Positions 42,482 through 51,088 of a DNA stretch of 64,000 bases are shown piece by piece. This DNA comes from Spongiibacteraceae bacterium UBA5047. GTDB lineage: Bacteria > Pseudomonadota > Gammaproteobacteria > Pseudomonadales > Spongiibacteraceae. Under the pieces are notes generated by a model. It did not search any database. It was not told the DNA's origin and saw only the letters and a list, made by a program, of their open reading frames with translations. The stretch's first letter is position 1; every line of letters starts with the position of its first letter. The DNA is taken from positions 1-64,000 of the forward strand of contig DIBR01000066.1 of assembly GCA_002415025.1 (NCBI GenBank). Direction: 5' to 3'. The translations under genes and the position numbers were made by a program.

Positions 42482-43630
42482 ATGCCAGAAGCTTACATAG
42501 TAGATGCAGTAAGAACGCCCACCGGTCGCCGTAAAGGCGGGCTGGCCCACGTACACGGTGCTGACCTGGGCGGCCACGTACTGAAATCCATCGTTGATCG
42601 CAATGGTATTCCCGACAACGAGTACGACGATGTGATCTTTGGCTGTGTTGATGCTATTGGCCCGCTGGCGGGCGATATCGCCCGCACCTGCTGGCTGGCG
42701 GCGGGGCTGTCGGATGAAGTGCCGGGCACGACCATTGATCGTCAGTGTGGCTCTTCCCAGCAATCGGTGCATTTTGCCGCGCAGGCCATCATGTCCGGGA
42801 CTCAGGACGTGATCATTGCCGGTGGTGTGCAGACCATGACCCAGATTCCGATTTCCTCGGCCATGACGGCGGCTATCCCGATGGGCTTTAGCGATCCCTT
42901 CTCGGGTTCGCAGGGCTGGGTTGCCCGCTACGGCGCCGAGCCGCCAACGCAGTTCAAATCGGCGCAGATGATTGCCGACAAGTGGGGCTTCTCCCGCCGT
43001 GATCTTGAAGTCTATTCACTTGAGTCGCACAAGCGTGCATTGAAAGCGATAGAGGAAGGCCGCTTTGACCGCGAGATCGTGCCGCTGGAAAACGTGGATA
43101 TGGATGAAACACCGCGCAATTCCACACTCGAAAAAATGGCTGAGCTGGATTTCCTGTTCGGTTGCGACAAGGTGACCGCCGCCGTGTCCAGCCAGACCTG
43201 CGACGGCGCCAGCGCCATGCTGTTGGTAAGTGAAGATGCACTCAAGCGTTACAACCTGACCCCACGTGCCCGCATTCACCACATTAGCGTGCGTGCGGCC
43301 GATCCGATCTGGATGCTGACGGCACCGATCCCGGCTACCCAGTACGCGCTCAAGAAAGCGGGGATGAGCATGAATGATATCGATCTGGTCGAGATCAACG
43401 AGGCTTTTGCTTCGGTGGCGATGGCCTGGTTGAAGGAAACCGGCTACGACCACGCTAAAACCAACGTGAATGGCGGTGCCATCGCGCTGGGGCACCCGCT
43501 GGGGGCCACGGGAACAAAATTGATGACAACCCTGCTGCATGAACTGGAACGTTCCGGAGGCCGCTATGGTCTGCAGACCATGTGTGAAGGTGGCGGGCAG
43601 GCGAATGTGACCATTTTGGAACGTCTATAA
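42482..43630 (+). CDS. fadA6: FadA6-like thiolase
   Basis: 382-aa acetyl-CoA acyltransferase. Catalytic residues: Cys89 in DRQCGSSQQ, His338 in ALGHPLGATG and Cys368 in QTMCEGGG. The N-terminus EAYIVDAVRTPTGRRKGG and the HHISVRAADPIWMLTAPIPAT stretch match mycobacterial FadA6 (Rv3556c) closely as I recall it. It would release acetyl-CoA from the ring-opened intermediate. GGAGGC precedes the ATG. Confidence 0.9.
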   Translation: MPEAYIVDAVRTPTGRRKGGLAHVHGADLGGHVLKSIVDRNGIPDNEYDDVIFGCVDAIGPLAGDIARTCWLAAGLSDEVPGTTIDRQCGSSQQSVHFAAQAIMSGTQDVIIAGGVQTMTQIPISSAMTAAIPMGFSDPFSGSQGWVARYGAEPPTQFKSAQMIADKWGFSRRDLEVYSLESHKRALKAIEEGRFDREIVPLENVDMDETPRNSTLEKMAELDFLFGCDKVTAAVSSQTCDGASAMLLVSEDALKRYNLTPRARIHHISVRAADPIWMLTAPIPATQYALKKAGMSMNDIDLVEINEAFASVAMAWLKETGYDHAKTNVNGGAIALGHPLGATGTKLMTTLLHELERSGGRYGLQTMCEGGGQANVTILERL

Positions 43631-43631
43631 G

Positions 43632-43691
43632 CGTTCGCGAGCAGGGCTCGCTCCTACACGATTTACGTAGGAGCCTGCCCTGCAGGCGAAC
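43632..43691. repeat. REP-like pair, family A (fadA6-SDR junction)
   Basis: GTTCGCGAGCAGGGCTCGCT followed by GTAGGAGCCTGCCCTGCAG, starting at the fadA6 stop. Confidence 0.85.
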
Positions 43692-43715
43692 CGAACATAC
43701 ATCAGGGAGAAAAAC

Positions 43716-44600
43716 ATGGGAATTCTAGACAACCGGGTAGCCATCATCACCGGCGCGGGCGGTGGCCTCGGCGCAGCACACGCAAAGGTATTCGCGAGCG
43801 AAGGTTGCGCTGTCGTGGTCAATGACATCAATCGGGAGGCAGCGCAAAAAGTTGTCGACGAAATTACGGCTGCCGGCGGCAAAGCTGTTGTTAACACTTC
43901 AGATATCACCAACTACGACGACAGCCTGCAGGCCGTGAAGCAGGCTATCGACACTTACGGTGACCTGCACTGCGTGCTCAACAATGCTGGTGTCAATCGC
44001 GACCGTATGTTTGCCTCCATGACCGAGCAGGAGTGGGACACCATTATGGCCGTTCATCTCAAGGGTCATTTCTGCATCAGCTCCCACGCGGTGCACTACT
44101 GGCGTGGTCAGAGCAAAGAGGGCAAGGAGGTGAGTGGAAGAATCATCAACACTACCTCCGGGGCGGGTCTTCAGGGTTCCATCGGCCAGAGCAACTATGC
44201 GGCGGCGAAAGCCGGTATTGCGGCGCTGACACTGAACCAGGCGGCGGAACTGGGTCGCTATGGCATCACGGCAAACGCGATTGCACCCTCTGCACGTACC
44301 GCGATGACTACAGGTGTGCCGGAGATGGCCCAGCGAATGGCCAAGCCGGAAGACGGCAGCTTCGACCATTTTGCGCCTGAAAACGTGTCGACGCTGCTGG
44401 CGTGGCTGGCGAGTGCGGAATCTTCCCATGTTACGGGTCGAGTTTTCGAGGCAGAAGGCGGTAAAATCTGTATCGCTGACGGCTGGCGAACAACGGACGG
44501 TGTGGACAAGGGCGCGCGTTGGGAGCCTGCGGAAGTTGGCACTGCGGTGGCAGAGCTATTGAAAAAAGAAGTCCCCGCACAAAAAGTCTACGGCACCTGA
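43716..44600 (+). CDS. SDR family 3-hydroxyacyl-CoA dehydrogenase-like protein
   Basis: 294-aa short-chain dehydrogenase similar in length and layout to Rv3548c and to the peroxisomal HSD17B4 dehydrogenase domain. Cofactor site TGAGGGLGAAHAK, aspartate ND after strand 2, NNAG, catalytic Tyr/Lys in YAAAKAGIAALT. Unlike simple FabG proteins it has a C-terminal extension of about 40 residues. It likely oxidises a beta-hydroxyacyl-CoA in HIP side-chain or ring shortening. Confidence 0.85.
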   Translation: MGILDNRVAIITGAGGGLGAAHAKVFASEGCAVVVNDINREAAQKVVDEITAAGGKAVVNTSDITNYDDSLQAVKQAIDTYGDLHCVLNNAGVNRDRMFASMTEQEWDTIMAVHLKGHFCISSHAVHYWRGQSKEGKEVSGRIINTTSGAGLQGSIGQSNYAAAKAGIAALTLNQAAELGRYGITANAIAPSARTAMTTGVPEMAQRMAKPEDGSFDHFAPENVSTLLAWLASAESSHVTGRVFEAEGGKICIADGWRTTDGVDKGARWEPAEVGTAVAELLKKEVPAQKVYGT

Positions 44601-44649
44601 CCGGTAGCCGCGCTGGCGCAACCTAAATCGATACCAGGGGTAATTGAAC

Positions 44650-45183
44650 ATGAAGCAGGCACTTTTGATTCTGGCACTACTGTCAGCACCCGCTTTCGCA
44701 AACGATCTGAGCTTCCAGTTTAGCGATGATGTGGCAGGCATAGCCCTCAATGCGAATTCACCCGATGGAAAAGCATCGGTAGGCTTTGGGGCCGATCACA
44801 ACGAAGATGATGACGTGCAGATCTACAATGCCGGCTTCTATGCCAATGGCCAGCGCGGTCGCCTTGAAGGGCGCGTCGGGGTAAAAGGCTTTTATGCGGA
44901 CCTGGATAAAGCTGAAGGGCCGGGTCTGGCTTTCGGTGTTGACTTGAAGGTACCCAGCAGCGATGTGTTCAGTCTGGTTTTTTCCTATTTCTACGGCCCG
45001 TCGTCTACGTCGTTTGATGATATGGACGGCTATCGGGACTGGAAGATCGGCGCGCAGATCATGCTGTTTGAAAACTCGGCCCTCGAATTCGGGTTTTCCG
45101 ATGTCGAAGTGGAAGTGGAAAATGTGCGCGGCGAATACGATTTTCAGGATGGCGCTTACGTCAAGCTACAGCTTATTTTCTAA
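44650..45183 (+). CDS. YfaZ-like outer-membrane protein
   Basis: 177-aa exported protein: signal peptide MKQALLILALLSAPAFA, then alternating hydrophobic/polar strands ending in the aromatic C-terminus YVKLQLIF, as expected for a small beta-barrel. The glycine-rich repeats (GFGADHNEDDDVQIYNAGF) resemble the YfaZ family. Forty-nine bp after the SDR gene and on the same strand, it is embedded in the steroid operon, so it may aid passage of steroid metabolites across the outer membrane. That role is inference. The frame also opens at TTG 44644. Confidence 0.72.
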   Translation: MKQALLILALLSAPAFANDLSFQFSDDVAGIALNANSPDGKASVGFGADHNEDDDVQIYNAGFYANGQRGRLEGRVGVKGFYADLDKAEGPGLAFGVDLKVPSSDVFSLVFSYFYGPSSTSFDDMDGYRDWKIGAQIMLFENSALEFGFSDVEVEVENVRGEYDFQDGAYVKLQLIF

Positions 45184-45193
45184 TATCGTAGTC

Positions 45194-45265
45194 GCCCGCA
45201 ACGCGATGCTTATGCGAGCCGGCATTTTTCATTCGTAGGCCGTAATAAGCACAGCGTTTCCGGCG
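45194..45265. repeat. REP-like pair, family B
   Basis: GATGCTTATGCGAGCC facing GTAGGCCGTAATAAGCACAG, the same family as at 24777. Lies between the YfaZ-like gene and the next fadE. Confidence 0.65.
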
Positions 45266-45292
45266 CACAGTACCAACAAAAGCAGGCAATTC

Positions 45293-46450
45293 ATGGATTT
45301 TGTTTTTACCGAAGAGCAGCAGATGATCCGCGATACGGCGGAGTCCTTTCTGGCTGAAGTATCCACCAGCGAAGCGGTGCGCAAGGCCATGGTCTCGTCG
45401 GTCGGTTTTGACGAAGCGCTGTGGCAAAAAATTTGCGCTGACATGTACTGGCAAGCCATTCATATCCCTGAAGAGTTCGGAGGTATGGGGCTGGGCTATG
45501 TCGAACTGACTGCCATGATGGAGCAAATGGGGCGCTATCTGTTGTGTGCGCCTTTTTACTCAACCGTGTGCCTTGGTGTGAACACGCTGCTGCTGGCGGC
45601 GAATGAAGAGCAGAAAGCCGAGTATCTGGCGGCAATCTGTGAAGGCCGCTTGACCGCTACGCTGGCCTATTGTGGTGTGCGCGGAGGCCGCAATGCCGAG
45701 GATATTAGCGCTACCTATTCACAACAGGGTGATGACTTTGTTCTTGAGGGTGAATGCGGATTCGTGGTCGACGGTTTGACGGCGGGTTTGCTGCTTGTGG
45801 CCGCACGCGAAAAGGGTAGTTCAGGTGAAAGCGGTATCAGTTTGTTTGCGGTACCGGCAGATACGGCCGGTGTAAGCCGCAGTAATCTGCCCGTGCTGGA
45901 CCAGACACGAAAGATGGCATCGGTTCGCCTTGAGAGTGTCAAACTCGCGCAAGCGAATCTGCTCGGCTCTGCCGGGCAGGCCTGGCCAGTGCTGGATAAA
46001 GTGCTGGATTTGGCGACCATCGCACTGGCTGCAGAGCAGGTGGGCGGCAGCCAGCAATTGCTGGACTCGGCTGTAGCGTACAGCAAGGAACGAGTGCAGT
46101 TTAATCGCCCGATTGCGAGTTTTCAGGCTATCAAACATAAGGCTGCCGACATGATGCTGCGTGTCGAAGCCGGGCGTTCCGCAGTTTACTACGCTGCCTG
46201 TGTAGCCGATGAAAGCTTGCAAGGTGGCGAGCTGGCTGGCGAGCTGAAGGAGGCCGCCAGTATTGCCAAGGCCTATTGCTCGGACGCCTATTTCAAGAAT
46301 GCCGGTGAGGCCATGCAGATACATGGCGGTGTTGGTTTTACCTGGGAATACGACGTACACCTCTATTTCAAACGTGCCAAAGCATCTGAACATATGCTGG
46401 GTAACGCGGCGTATCACCGCGAGCGTGTTGCGCAAGTGATACTGGACTGA
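45293..46450 (+). CDS. Acyl-CoA dehydrogenase, steroid-type FadE
   Basis: 385-aa acyl-CoA dehydrogenase fold opening MDFVFTEEQQMIRDTAESFL. The C-terminal AMQIHGGVGFTWEYDVHLYFKRA is canonical, but the middle domain again lacks a clear flavin-binding motif, suggesting a partner subunit. It is followed 12 bp later by the FadE30-like gene, so the pair may form one heteromeric dehydrogenase. Similar pairs (FadE28/29, ChsE1-ChsE2) act on steroid CoA esters. Confidence 0.85.
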   Translation: MDFVFTEEQQMIRDTAESFLAEVSTSEAVRKAMVSSVGFDEALWQKICADMYWQAIHIPEEFGGMGLGYVELTAMMEQMGRYLLCAPFYSTVCLGVNTLLLAANEEQKAEYLAAICEGRLTATLAYCGVRGGRNAEDISATYSQQGDDFVLEGECGFVVDGLTAGLLLVAAREKGSSGESGISLFAVPADTAGVSRSNLPVLDQTRKMASVRLESVKLAQANLLGSAGQAWPVLDKVLDLATIALAAEQVGGSQQLLDSAVAYSKERVQFNRPIASFQAIKHKAADMMLRVEAGRSAVYYAACVADESLQGGELAGELKEAASIAKAYCSDAYFKNAGEAMQIHGGVGFTWEYDVHLYFKRAKASEHMLGNAAYHRERVAQVILD

Positions 46451-46462
46451 GGAGATCGAACA

Positions 46463-47653
46463 GTGAAGTTAAGTTTCAGTCCCGAAGATGAAAAATTCCG
46501 CGAAGAAATTGCCTCCTGGTTAAAAGCTAACCTGAGCGGGGGGGTTGAACAGCTGAAATTCCGTGGCGGCCCCGGTGATGAGCATATGTTCCCGGAGGAG
46601 CGTAAGCAGTGGGAGCAGAAGCTGGCAGAGGGTAAGTGGACCTGTGTGGGCTGGCCCAAAGAACACGGTGGTCGCGGGCTACCCATTGAACAACAGGTGA
46701 TTTTCTTTGAAGAGTATGCCCGTGCCGGCGCGCCGGGCCGGGTTGGTCATATTGGAGAAGGGCTCGCTGGCCCGACCATCATCGCCTTTGGTAGCGACAA
46801 GCAGAAACAGAAGTATCTGCCCGGTATTGTGGCGGGCACAGAGCTTTGGTGTCAGGGATATTCCGAGCCCGGTGCCGGTTCAGACCTGGCGAATGTGAAA
46901 ACCAAGGCCCGCTTCGACGAGAGCAAGGGCAAGTGGATTATCAACGGCCAGAAGGTATGGACTTCGCTGGCTCACGAGTCTGACTACTGCTTTGTAATTG
47001 CACGTACCGACCCTGACTCCAAGGCGCACAAAGGTTTGGGTTTTTTCCTGATCAAGATGGATCAGCCCGGCGTAACTGTGCGCCCCATAGAGCAAATTAC
47101 CGGTACCTCGGAATTCAATGAGGTGTTCTTCGACGATGCCGAGTGTGATGCCGACGATATTGTGGGCGAACCGGGCGATGGCTGGAAAGTGGCCATGGGT
47201 TTGCTGGGCTACGAGCGGGGTGTGTCGACCCTGGGCCAGCAAATGGCCTTTAAAAATGAATTGGATCAGGTGGTAGCCCTGGCCAAAGAGAATGGGGCTG
47301 CGAATGATCCCGTTATGCGCCAGCGCATTGCCGATTTGTATCTGCGCCTGAAAATCATGCGCTTTAACAGTATGCGCATGCTGTCGGATAGCGCTGGCGA
47401 TGGCAGCCTGCAAAAAGAAGCGCTGATCTACAAACTGTATTGGGCGACTTGGCACCGCGATTTGGGTGAGCTCGCTGTGGATGTGCAGGGCGAGACTGGT
47501 CAGGTTTTAGAGGCAGAGCCCTACGAGCTGACACGACTGCAGTCGCTGTATCTGTTTGTGCGCTCAGACACCATTTACGGCGGGACTAATGAGATTCAGC
47601 GCAACATCATTGCTGAACGGGGCTTGGGAATGCCGAAGGAACCGAAGTGGTAA
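46463..47653 (+). CDS. fadE30: FadE30-like acyl-CoA dehydrogenase
   Basis: 396-aa dehydrogenase close to mycobacterial FadE30 (Rv3560c), which dehydrogenates 5-hydroxy-HIP-CoA, the first beta-oxidation step on the C/D rings. Shared stretches include WCQGYSEPGAGSDLA, INGQKVWTSLAH, QITGTSEFNEVFFDDA and YERGVSTLGQQ. Two lysine/glutamate-rich N-terminal helices precede the core. GTG start after TGAGGAGATC. Twelve bp behind the preceding fadE. Confidence 0.9.
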   Translation: MKLSFSPEDEKFREEIASWLKANLSGGVEQLKFRGGPGDEHMFPEERKQWEQKLAEGKWTCVGWPKEHGGRGLPIEQQVIFFEEYARAGAPGRVGHIGEGLAGPTIIAFGSDKQKQKYLPGIVAGTELWCQGYSEPGAGSDLANVKTKARFDESKGKWIINGQKVWTSLAHESDYCFVIARTDPDSKAHKGLGFFLIKMDQPGVTVRPIEQITGTSEFNEVFFDDAECDADDIVGEPGDGWKVAMGLLGYERGVSTLGQQMAFKNELDQVVALAKENGAANDPVMRQRIADLYLRLKIMRFNSMRMLSDSAGDGSLQKEALIYKLYWATWHRDLGELAVDVQGETGQVLEAEPYELTRLQSLYLFVRSDTIYGGTNEIQRNIIAERGLGMPKEPKW

Positions 47654-47659
47654 ATTGAA

Positions 47660-47737
47660 TTCGCCTGCAGGGCAGGCTCCTACACGTGAGCCTGCCCGGT
47701 ATTTGAAAATTTCGTAGGAGCCTGCCCTGCAGGCGAA
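47660..47737. repeat. REP-like pair, family A (fadE30-ipdF junction)
   Basis: TTCGCCTGCAGGGCAGGCTC followed by TTCGTAGGAGCCTGCCCTG, with an inserted partial unit (GTGAGCCTGCCCGGTA) in between. Confidence 0.85.
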
Positions 47738-47752
47738 AAAAGAGATTGAGTT

Positions 47753-48541
47753 ATGGATATAAAAAAACCCGCATACGTACCCGGTCACGGTTTGTTAAAA
47801 GATCGATCTGTTCTGATTACCGCAGCCGCCGGTGCCGGTATCGGTTTTGCAGCAGCCAAACGCGCGGTTGAAGAAGGTTGCCGTGCCATTGTGATCAGCG
47901 ATATTCACGAAGGCCGCCTTGAGTCGTCAGTGCAGAAACTGAAAGACGAAACCGGGCTGGAGCAGGTGTGGGGTAAAACCTGCAATGTTGCCAATGAAGA
48001 ACAAGTGCAGGCACTGGTGAATTTCGCCGAAGACAAACTCGGTGGCGTGGACGTGCTCATTAATAACGCCGGTTTGGGTACCACCAAGGCCCTGATTGAT
48101 ATGGAAGATGACGAATGGAACAAAGTCATCGACGTAACGCTCAACGGCACCATGCGCATGACCCGCTATATGATGAAGATCATGAAAACACGGGGTGAAG
48201 GCGTTATTGTCAACAATGCGTCGGTGCTGGGCTGGCGCGCGCAGAAAGAACAGGCGCACTATGCCGCTGCAAAAGCCGGCGTTATGGCGCTTACCCGCTG
48301 CGCTGCGCTGGAAGCCGCTGACTTCGGTGTGCGCATCAATGCCGTGTCGCCGTCGCTGGCGGTGCACCCCATGCTGAAAAAATCTGCACCGGCAGAACTG
48401 CTGGCCGAGCTCGAAGGCCGTGAGGCTTACGGACGTGGGGCGGAGGTATGGGAAGTCGCGAACGTAATGATGTTCCTGGCGTCTGACTATTCCTCATACC
48501 TGACCGGTGAAACCATTAGCTGTTCGTCCCAGCACGCCTGA
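47753..48541 (+). CDS. ipdF: IpdF-like SDR oxidoreductase
   Basis: 262-aa short-chain dehydrogenase matching IpdF (Rv3559c, also 262 aa). Shared stretches, from memory, include VLGWRAQ...HYAAAKAGVMALTR (catalytic Tyr/Lys), the start YVPGHGLLKDRSVLITAAAG and the end LASDYSSYLTGE. IpdF acts on the hydroxyl/keto group at C5 of HIP-CoA derivatives. Sixteen bp after a REP pair. Confidence 0.9.
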   Translation: MDIKKPAYVPGHGLLKDRSVLITAAAGAGIGFAAAKRAVEEGCRAIVISDIHEGRLESSVQKLKDETGLEQVWGKTCNVANEEQVQALVNFAEDKLGGVDVLINNAGLGTTKALIDMEDDEWNKVIDVTLNGTMRMTRYMMKIMKTRGEGVIVNNASVLGWRAQKEQAHYAAAKAGVMALTRCAALEAADFGVRINAVSPSLAVHPMLKKSAPAELLAELEGREAYGRGAEVWEVANVMMFLASDYSSYLTGETISCSSQHA

Positions 48542-48584
48542 CAATTTGAACCAGACGCGCTAGGTGTCTGACAAGGAGAAGACC

Positions 48585-49787
48585 ATGAAAGAAGCCGTGA
48601 TAGTTTCAACCGCCAGAACAGCGATGGGCAAAGCCTTTCGCGGGGCATTTAACGATACCGATGCGCCGGTACTGGGTGGCCATGTGATTCGCAACGCCGT
48701 AGAGCGTGCGGGTATCGACGGCGCCGAGGTCGATGATGTGCTGCTGGGCGCTGCCGCGCAGCAGGGTACCCAGGGCTACAACATCGCGCGCCTGAGTGCG
48801 ATGGCGGCCGGTCTGCCGGTAACCGTGTCCGGAGCTTCGCTGGATCGCATGTGTTCTTCCGGTTTGATGACCATTGGTTACGCCGCCAAGGCTATTATGA
48901 CCAACGAAATTGATATCGCCGTGGCCGGTGGTCTGGAATCCATTTCATTGACCCAGAACAAACACAAAAATGGCTATCGCAATGTGTCCAAAGCGGTTAC
49001 CGATCACACGCCTTATATGCACATGGCGATGATCGAGACTGCTGAAATTGTGGCGGACCGCTACAACATTTCCCGCGATGCCCAGGACGAGTTTTCCTAC
49101 CAGAGTCAGATGCGTACAGCCGCCGCTCAGGAAGCCGGAAAATTCGATGACGAGATTGTTCCCCTGCTGACCCGAAAAGCGGTATTCAATAAGGAAACCA
49201 AGGAAACAACCTACGAAGACGTGACTCTGACCAAAGACGAGGGCAATCGTCCGTCCACCACGCTGGAAAGCCTGAAAGGCCTCGAGCCGGTATTCAAGGA
49301 CGGCATGCTGATCAAGGAAGGCAAGCACATCACCGCCGGGAACGCTTCGCAGTTGTCTGATGGAGCGTCGGCAGTGTGTCTGATGGAGGCCTCGCTGGCC
49401 GAGAAAAAAGGTCTGCAACCTCTCGGCGCCTATCGCGGTATGGCGGTTGCCGGCTTGGCTCCCGAGGAAATGGGCATTGGCCCGGTATTTGCCATTCCCA
49501 AATTACTCAAGCGCCACGGATTGAAGGTAGGCGATATTGGCCTGTGGGAAATCAATGAAGCCTTTGCCTGTCAGGCGCTTTACTGCCGTGACCAACTGGG
49601 TATCGACAACGATCTGCTGAACGTCAATGGTGGAGCCATCTCCATTGGTCACCCCTTTGGGATGAGCGGTGCACGCATGGTTGGGCACGCCCTGATTGAA
49701 GGCAAGCGTCGTGGCGTCAAATATGTGGTGGTGTCCATGTGTGTGGGCGGCGGTATGGGTGCTGCCGGTCTGTTCGAAGTGCTGTAA
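48585..49787 (+). CDS. Acetyl-CoA C-acyltransferase (second thiolase)
   Basis: 400-aa thiolase with Cys90 (LDRMCSSG), His356 (SIGHPFGMSG) and Cys386 (VSMCVGGG). More like general FadA/AtoB thiolases than FadA6. It may cleave the later linear methyl-oxo-dioyl CoA intermediates or their C5/C6 products. AAGGAGAA precedes the ATG at 48585; an in-frame GTG at 48564 is less likely. Last gene of the island, followed by a strong terminator. Confidence 0.88.
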   Translation: MKEAVIVSTARTAMGKAFRGAFNDTDAPVLGGHVIRNAVERAGIDGAEVDDVLLGAAAQQGTQGYNIARLSAMAAGLPVTVSGASLDRMCSSGLMTIGYAAKAIMTNEIDIAVAGGLESISLTQNKHKNGYRNVSKAVTDHTPYMHMAMIETAEIVADRYNISRDAQDEFSYQSQMRTAAAQEAGKFDDEIVPLLTRKAVFNKETKETTYEDVTLTKDEGNRPSTTLESLKGLEPVFKDGMLIKEGKHITAGNASQLSDGASAVCLMEASLAEKKGLQPLGAYRGMAVAGLAPEEMGIGPVFAIPKLLKRHGLKVGDIGLWEINEAFACQALYCRDQLGIDNDLLNVNGGAISIGHPFGMSGARMVGHALIEGKRRGVKYVVVSMCVGGGMGAAGLFEVL

Positions 49788-49818
49788 GAAGTGCTGTAAA
49801 CTGCAGCGCCAATAGAGA

Positions 49819-49842
49819 CGGGGCCGAGCGGCCCCGTTTTTT
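49819..49842 (+). terminator. Rho-independent terminator ending the steroid island
   Basis: Perfect seven-base stem CGGGGCC/GGCCCCG, loop GAGC, then TTTTTT, 32 bp past the thiolase stop. Confidence 0.9.
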
Positions 49843-49858
49843 GTTTGCAAGGCTTGCC

Positions 49859-51064
49859 ATGAAAAAACTGGATCCGGAATCTCGCAGCGCGCTGTTATTG
49901 ATGTCAGCTTTTGTCGCGCTCGGTCCGCTGTCGACCGATATGTATCTGCCGGCGTTGCCCTCTATGGTGGCGTATTTCGATACCAGTCTAGCGGCGGTGC
50001 AGTTTACCCTCAGTGCCTACCTGATTGGTTTTGCCGTATTTCATTTGCTTTGCGGGCCTCTGGCCGATCGCTATGGTCGCAAACCGATCCTGCTGGGCGG
50101 CATCGCGCTGTTTACCCTGGCCTGCGTAGCCTGCGCGCTGGCCAAAACAGTTGAGCAACTCGCCCTGTTTCGTTTTATTCAGGGTGTTGGTGCCTGCACC
50201 GGGCCAACGCTGGCGCGGGCCATGGCACGCGATATTTACGGCCCCACTCGCGCGGCGAAGGCCTTGGGCTATATGGCCGCTATTATGGCGTTGGCGCCGG
50301 TTATTGCGCCGGTGCTGGGTGGCTGGATGCTGACCTGGACAGATTGGCCGGTGATCTTCTGGTCACTGGCGGCTTATGGGCTACTGGGCTTTATTGCGGT
50401 GGGCCTCTTGCTGCCCGAATCCCTGCCGTTTAAAAATTCCCTGCGCCTGAAAACCATTCTCGGTAATTACCGGCGATTACTGACACACCGGCATTTTTTG
50501 ACCTCGGTATTTGGAATCTCGGCGCTGTATTCCGGCGCATTTGCCTTTATTTCCGGCAGCAGTTTTGTGCTGATCGATTTTATGGGTGTTTCGCCGGAAG
50601 TCTTTGGGCTCTGGTTTATGGTCATTGTACTGGGCTATATGGGCGGCAGCGTTTTCACTGCGCGTATTGGCTACAACCTCTCGCCCATGCCGGTGATGGT
50701 CGGAGGTGCGGTGCTGGGTGTGCTGGCAGGCGCAGCCATGGCTATTTTCAGCTTGCTGGAGATTCACCATCCACTGGCCGTGATTGTGCCGATGATGTTC
50801 TACACGGCGGCTGTGGGCATTACCATGCCTCAGGCCATGTCGGTTGCGCTGGCGCCATTTCCGGATATGTCGGCGACAGCTTCGGCGCTGCTGGGTTTTT
50901 TACAGATGGGCGCTGCGTCCGTTGCCGGTGTGATTGTGGGGCTGCATCTCGATGGCAGCGCATTGCCTATGGCGCTTACCATCGCGGTGGCTGCAGCGTT
51001 GTCGCTGCTGGGTTTTGTGGCGCTGATCAAGTCCGAGCCGCTCTGCTATGATGAGCGTTCGTAA
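49859..51064 (+). CDS. Bcr/CflA family drug resistance MFS transporter
   Basis: 401-aa, 12-span proton antiporter. Motif A is GPLADRYGRKPILLGG, and the early FVALGPLSTDMYLPALPSM is the Bcr/CflA fingerprint. Exports bicyclomycin, chloramphenicol or other small molecules in relatives; real substrate unknown. The ATG at 49859 directly follows the terminator; an open frame to 49739 overlaps the thiolase. plsB starts 24 bp downstream. Confidence 0.92.
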   Translation: MKKLDPESRSALLLMSAFVALGPLSTDMYLPALPSMVAYFDTSLAAVQFTLSAYLIGFAVFHLLCGPLADRYGRKPILLGGIALFTLACVACALAKTVEQLALFRFIQGVGACTGPTLARAMARDIYGPTRAAKALGYMAAIMALAPVIAPVLGGWMLTWTDWPVIFWSLAAYGLLGFIAVGLLLPESLPFKNSLRLKTILGNYRRLLTHRHFLTSVFGISALYSGAFAFISGSSFVLIDFMGVSPEVFGLWFMVIVLGYMGGSVFTARIGYNLSPMPVMVGGAVLGVLAGAAMAIFSLLEIHHPLAVIVPMMFYTAAVGITMPQAMSVALAPFPDMSATASALLGFLQMGAASVAGVIVGLHLDGSALPMALTIAVAAALSLLGFVALIKSEPLCYDERS

Positions 51065-51088
51065 GAGTAAAAGTACAGGGTTGAAAGA

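Noticed and set aside
38008..47737. CRISPR-like array made of the REP units
   Set aside because: The units are paired palindromes separated by whole genes, with no regular spacers and no cas genes.
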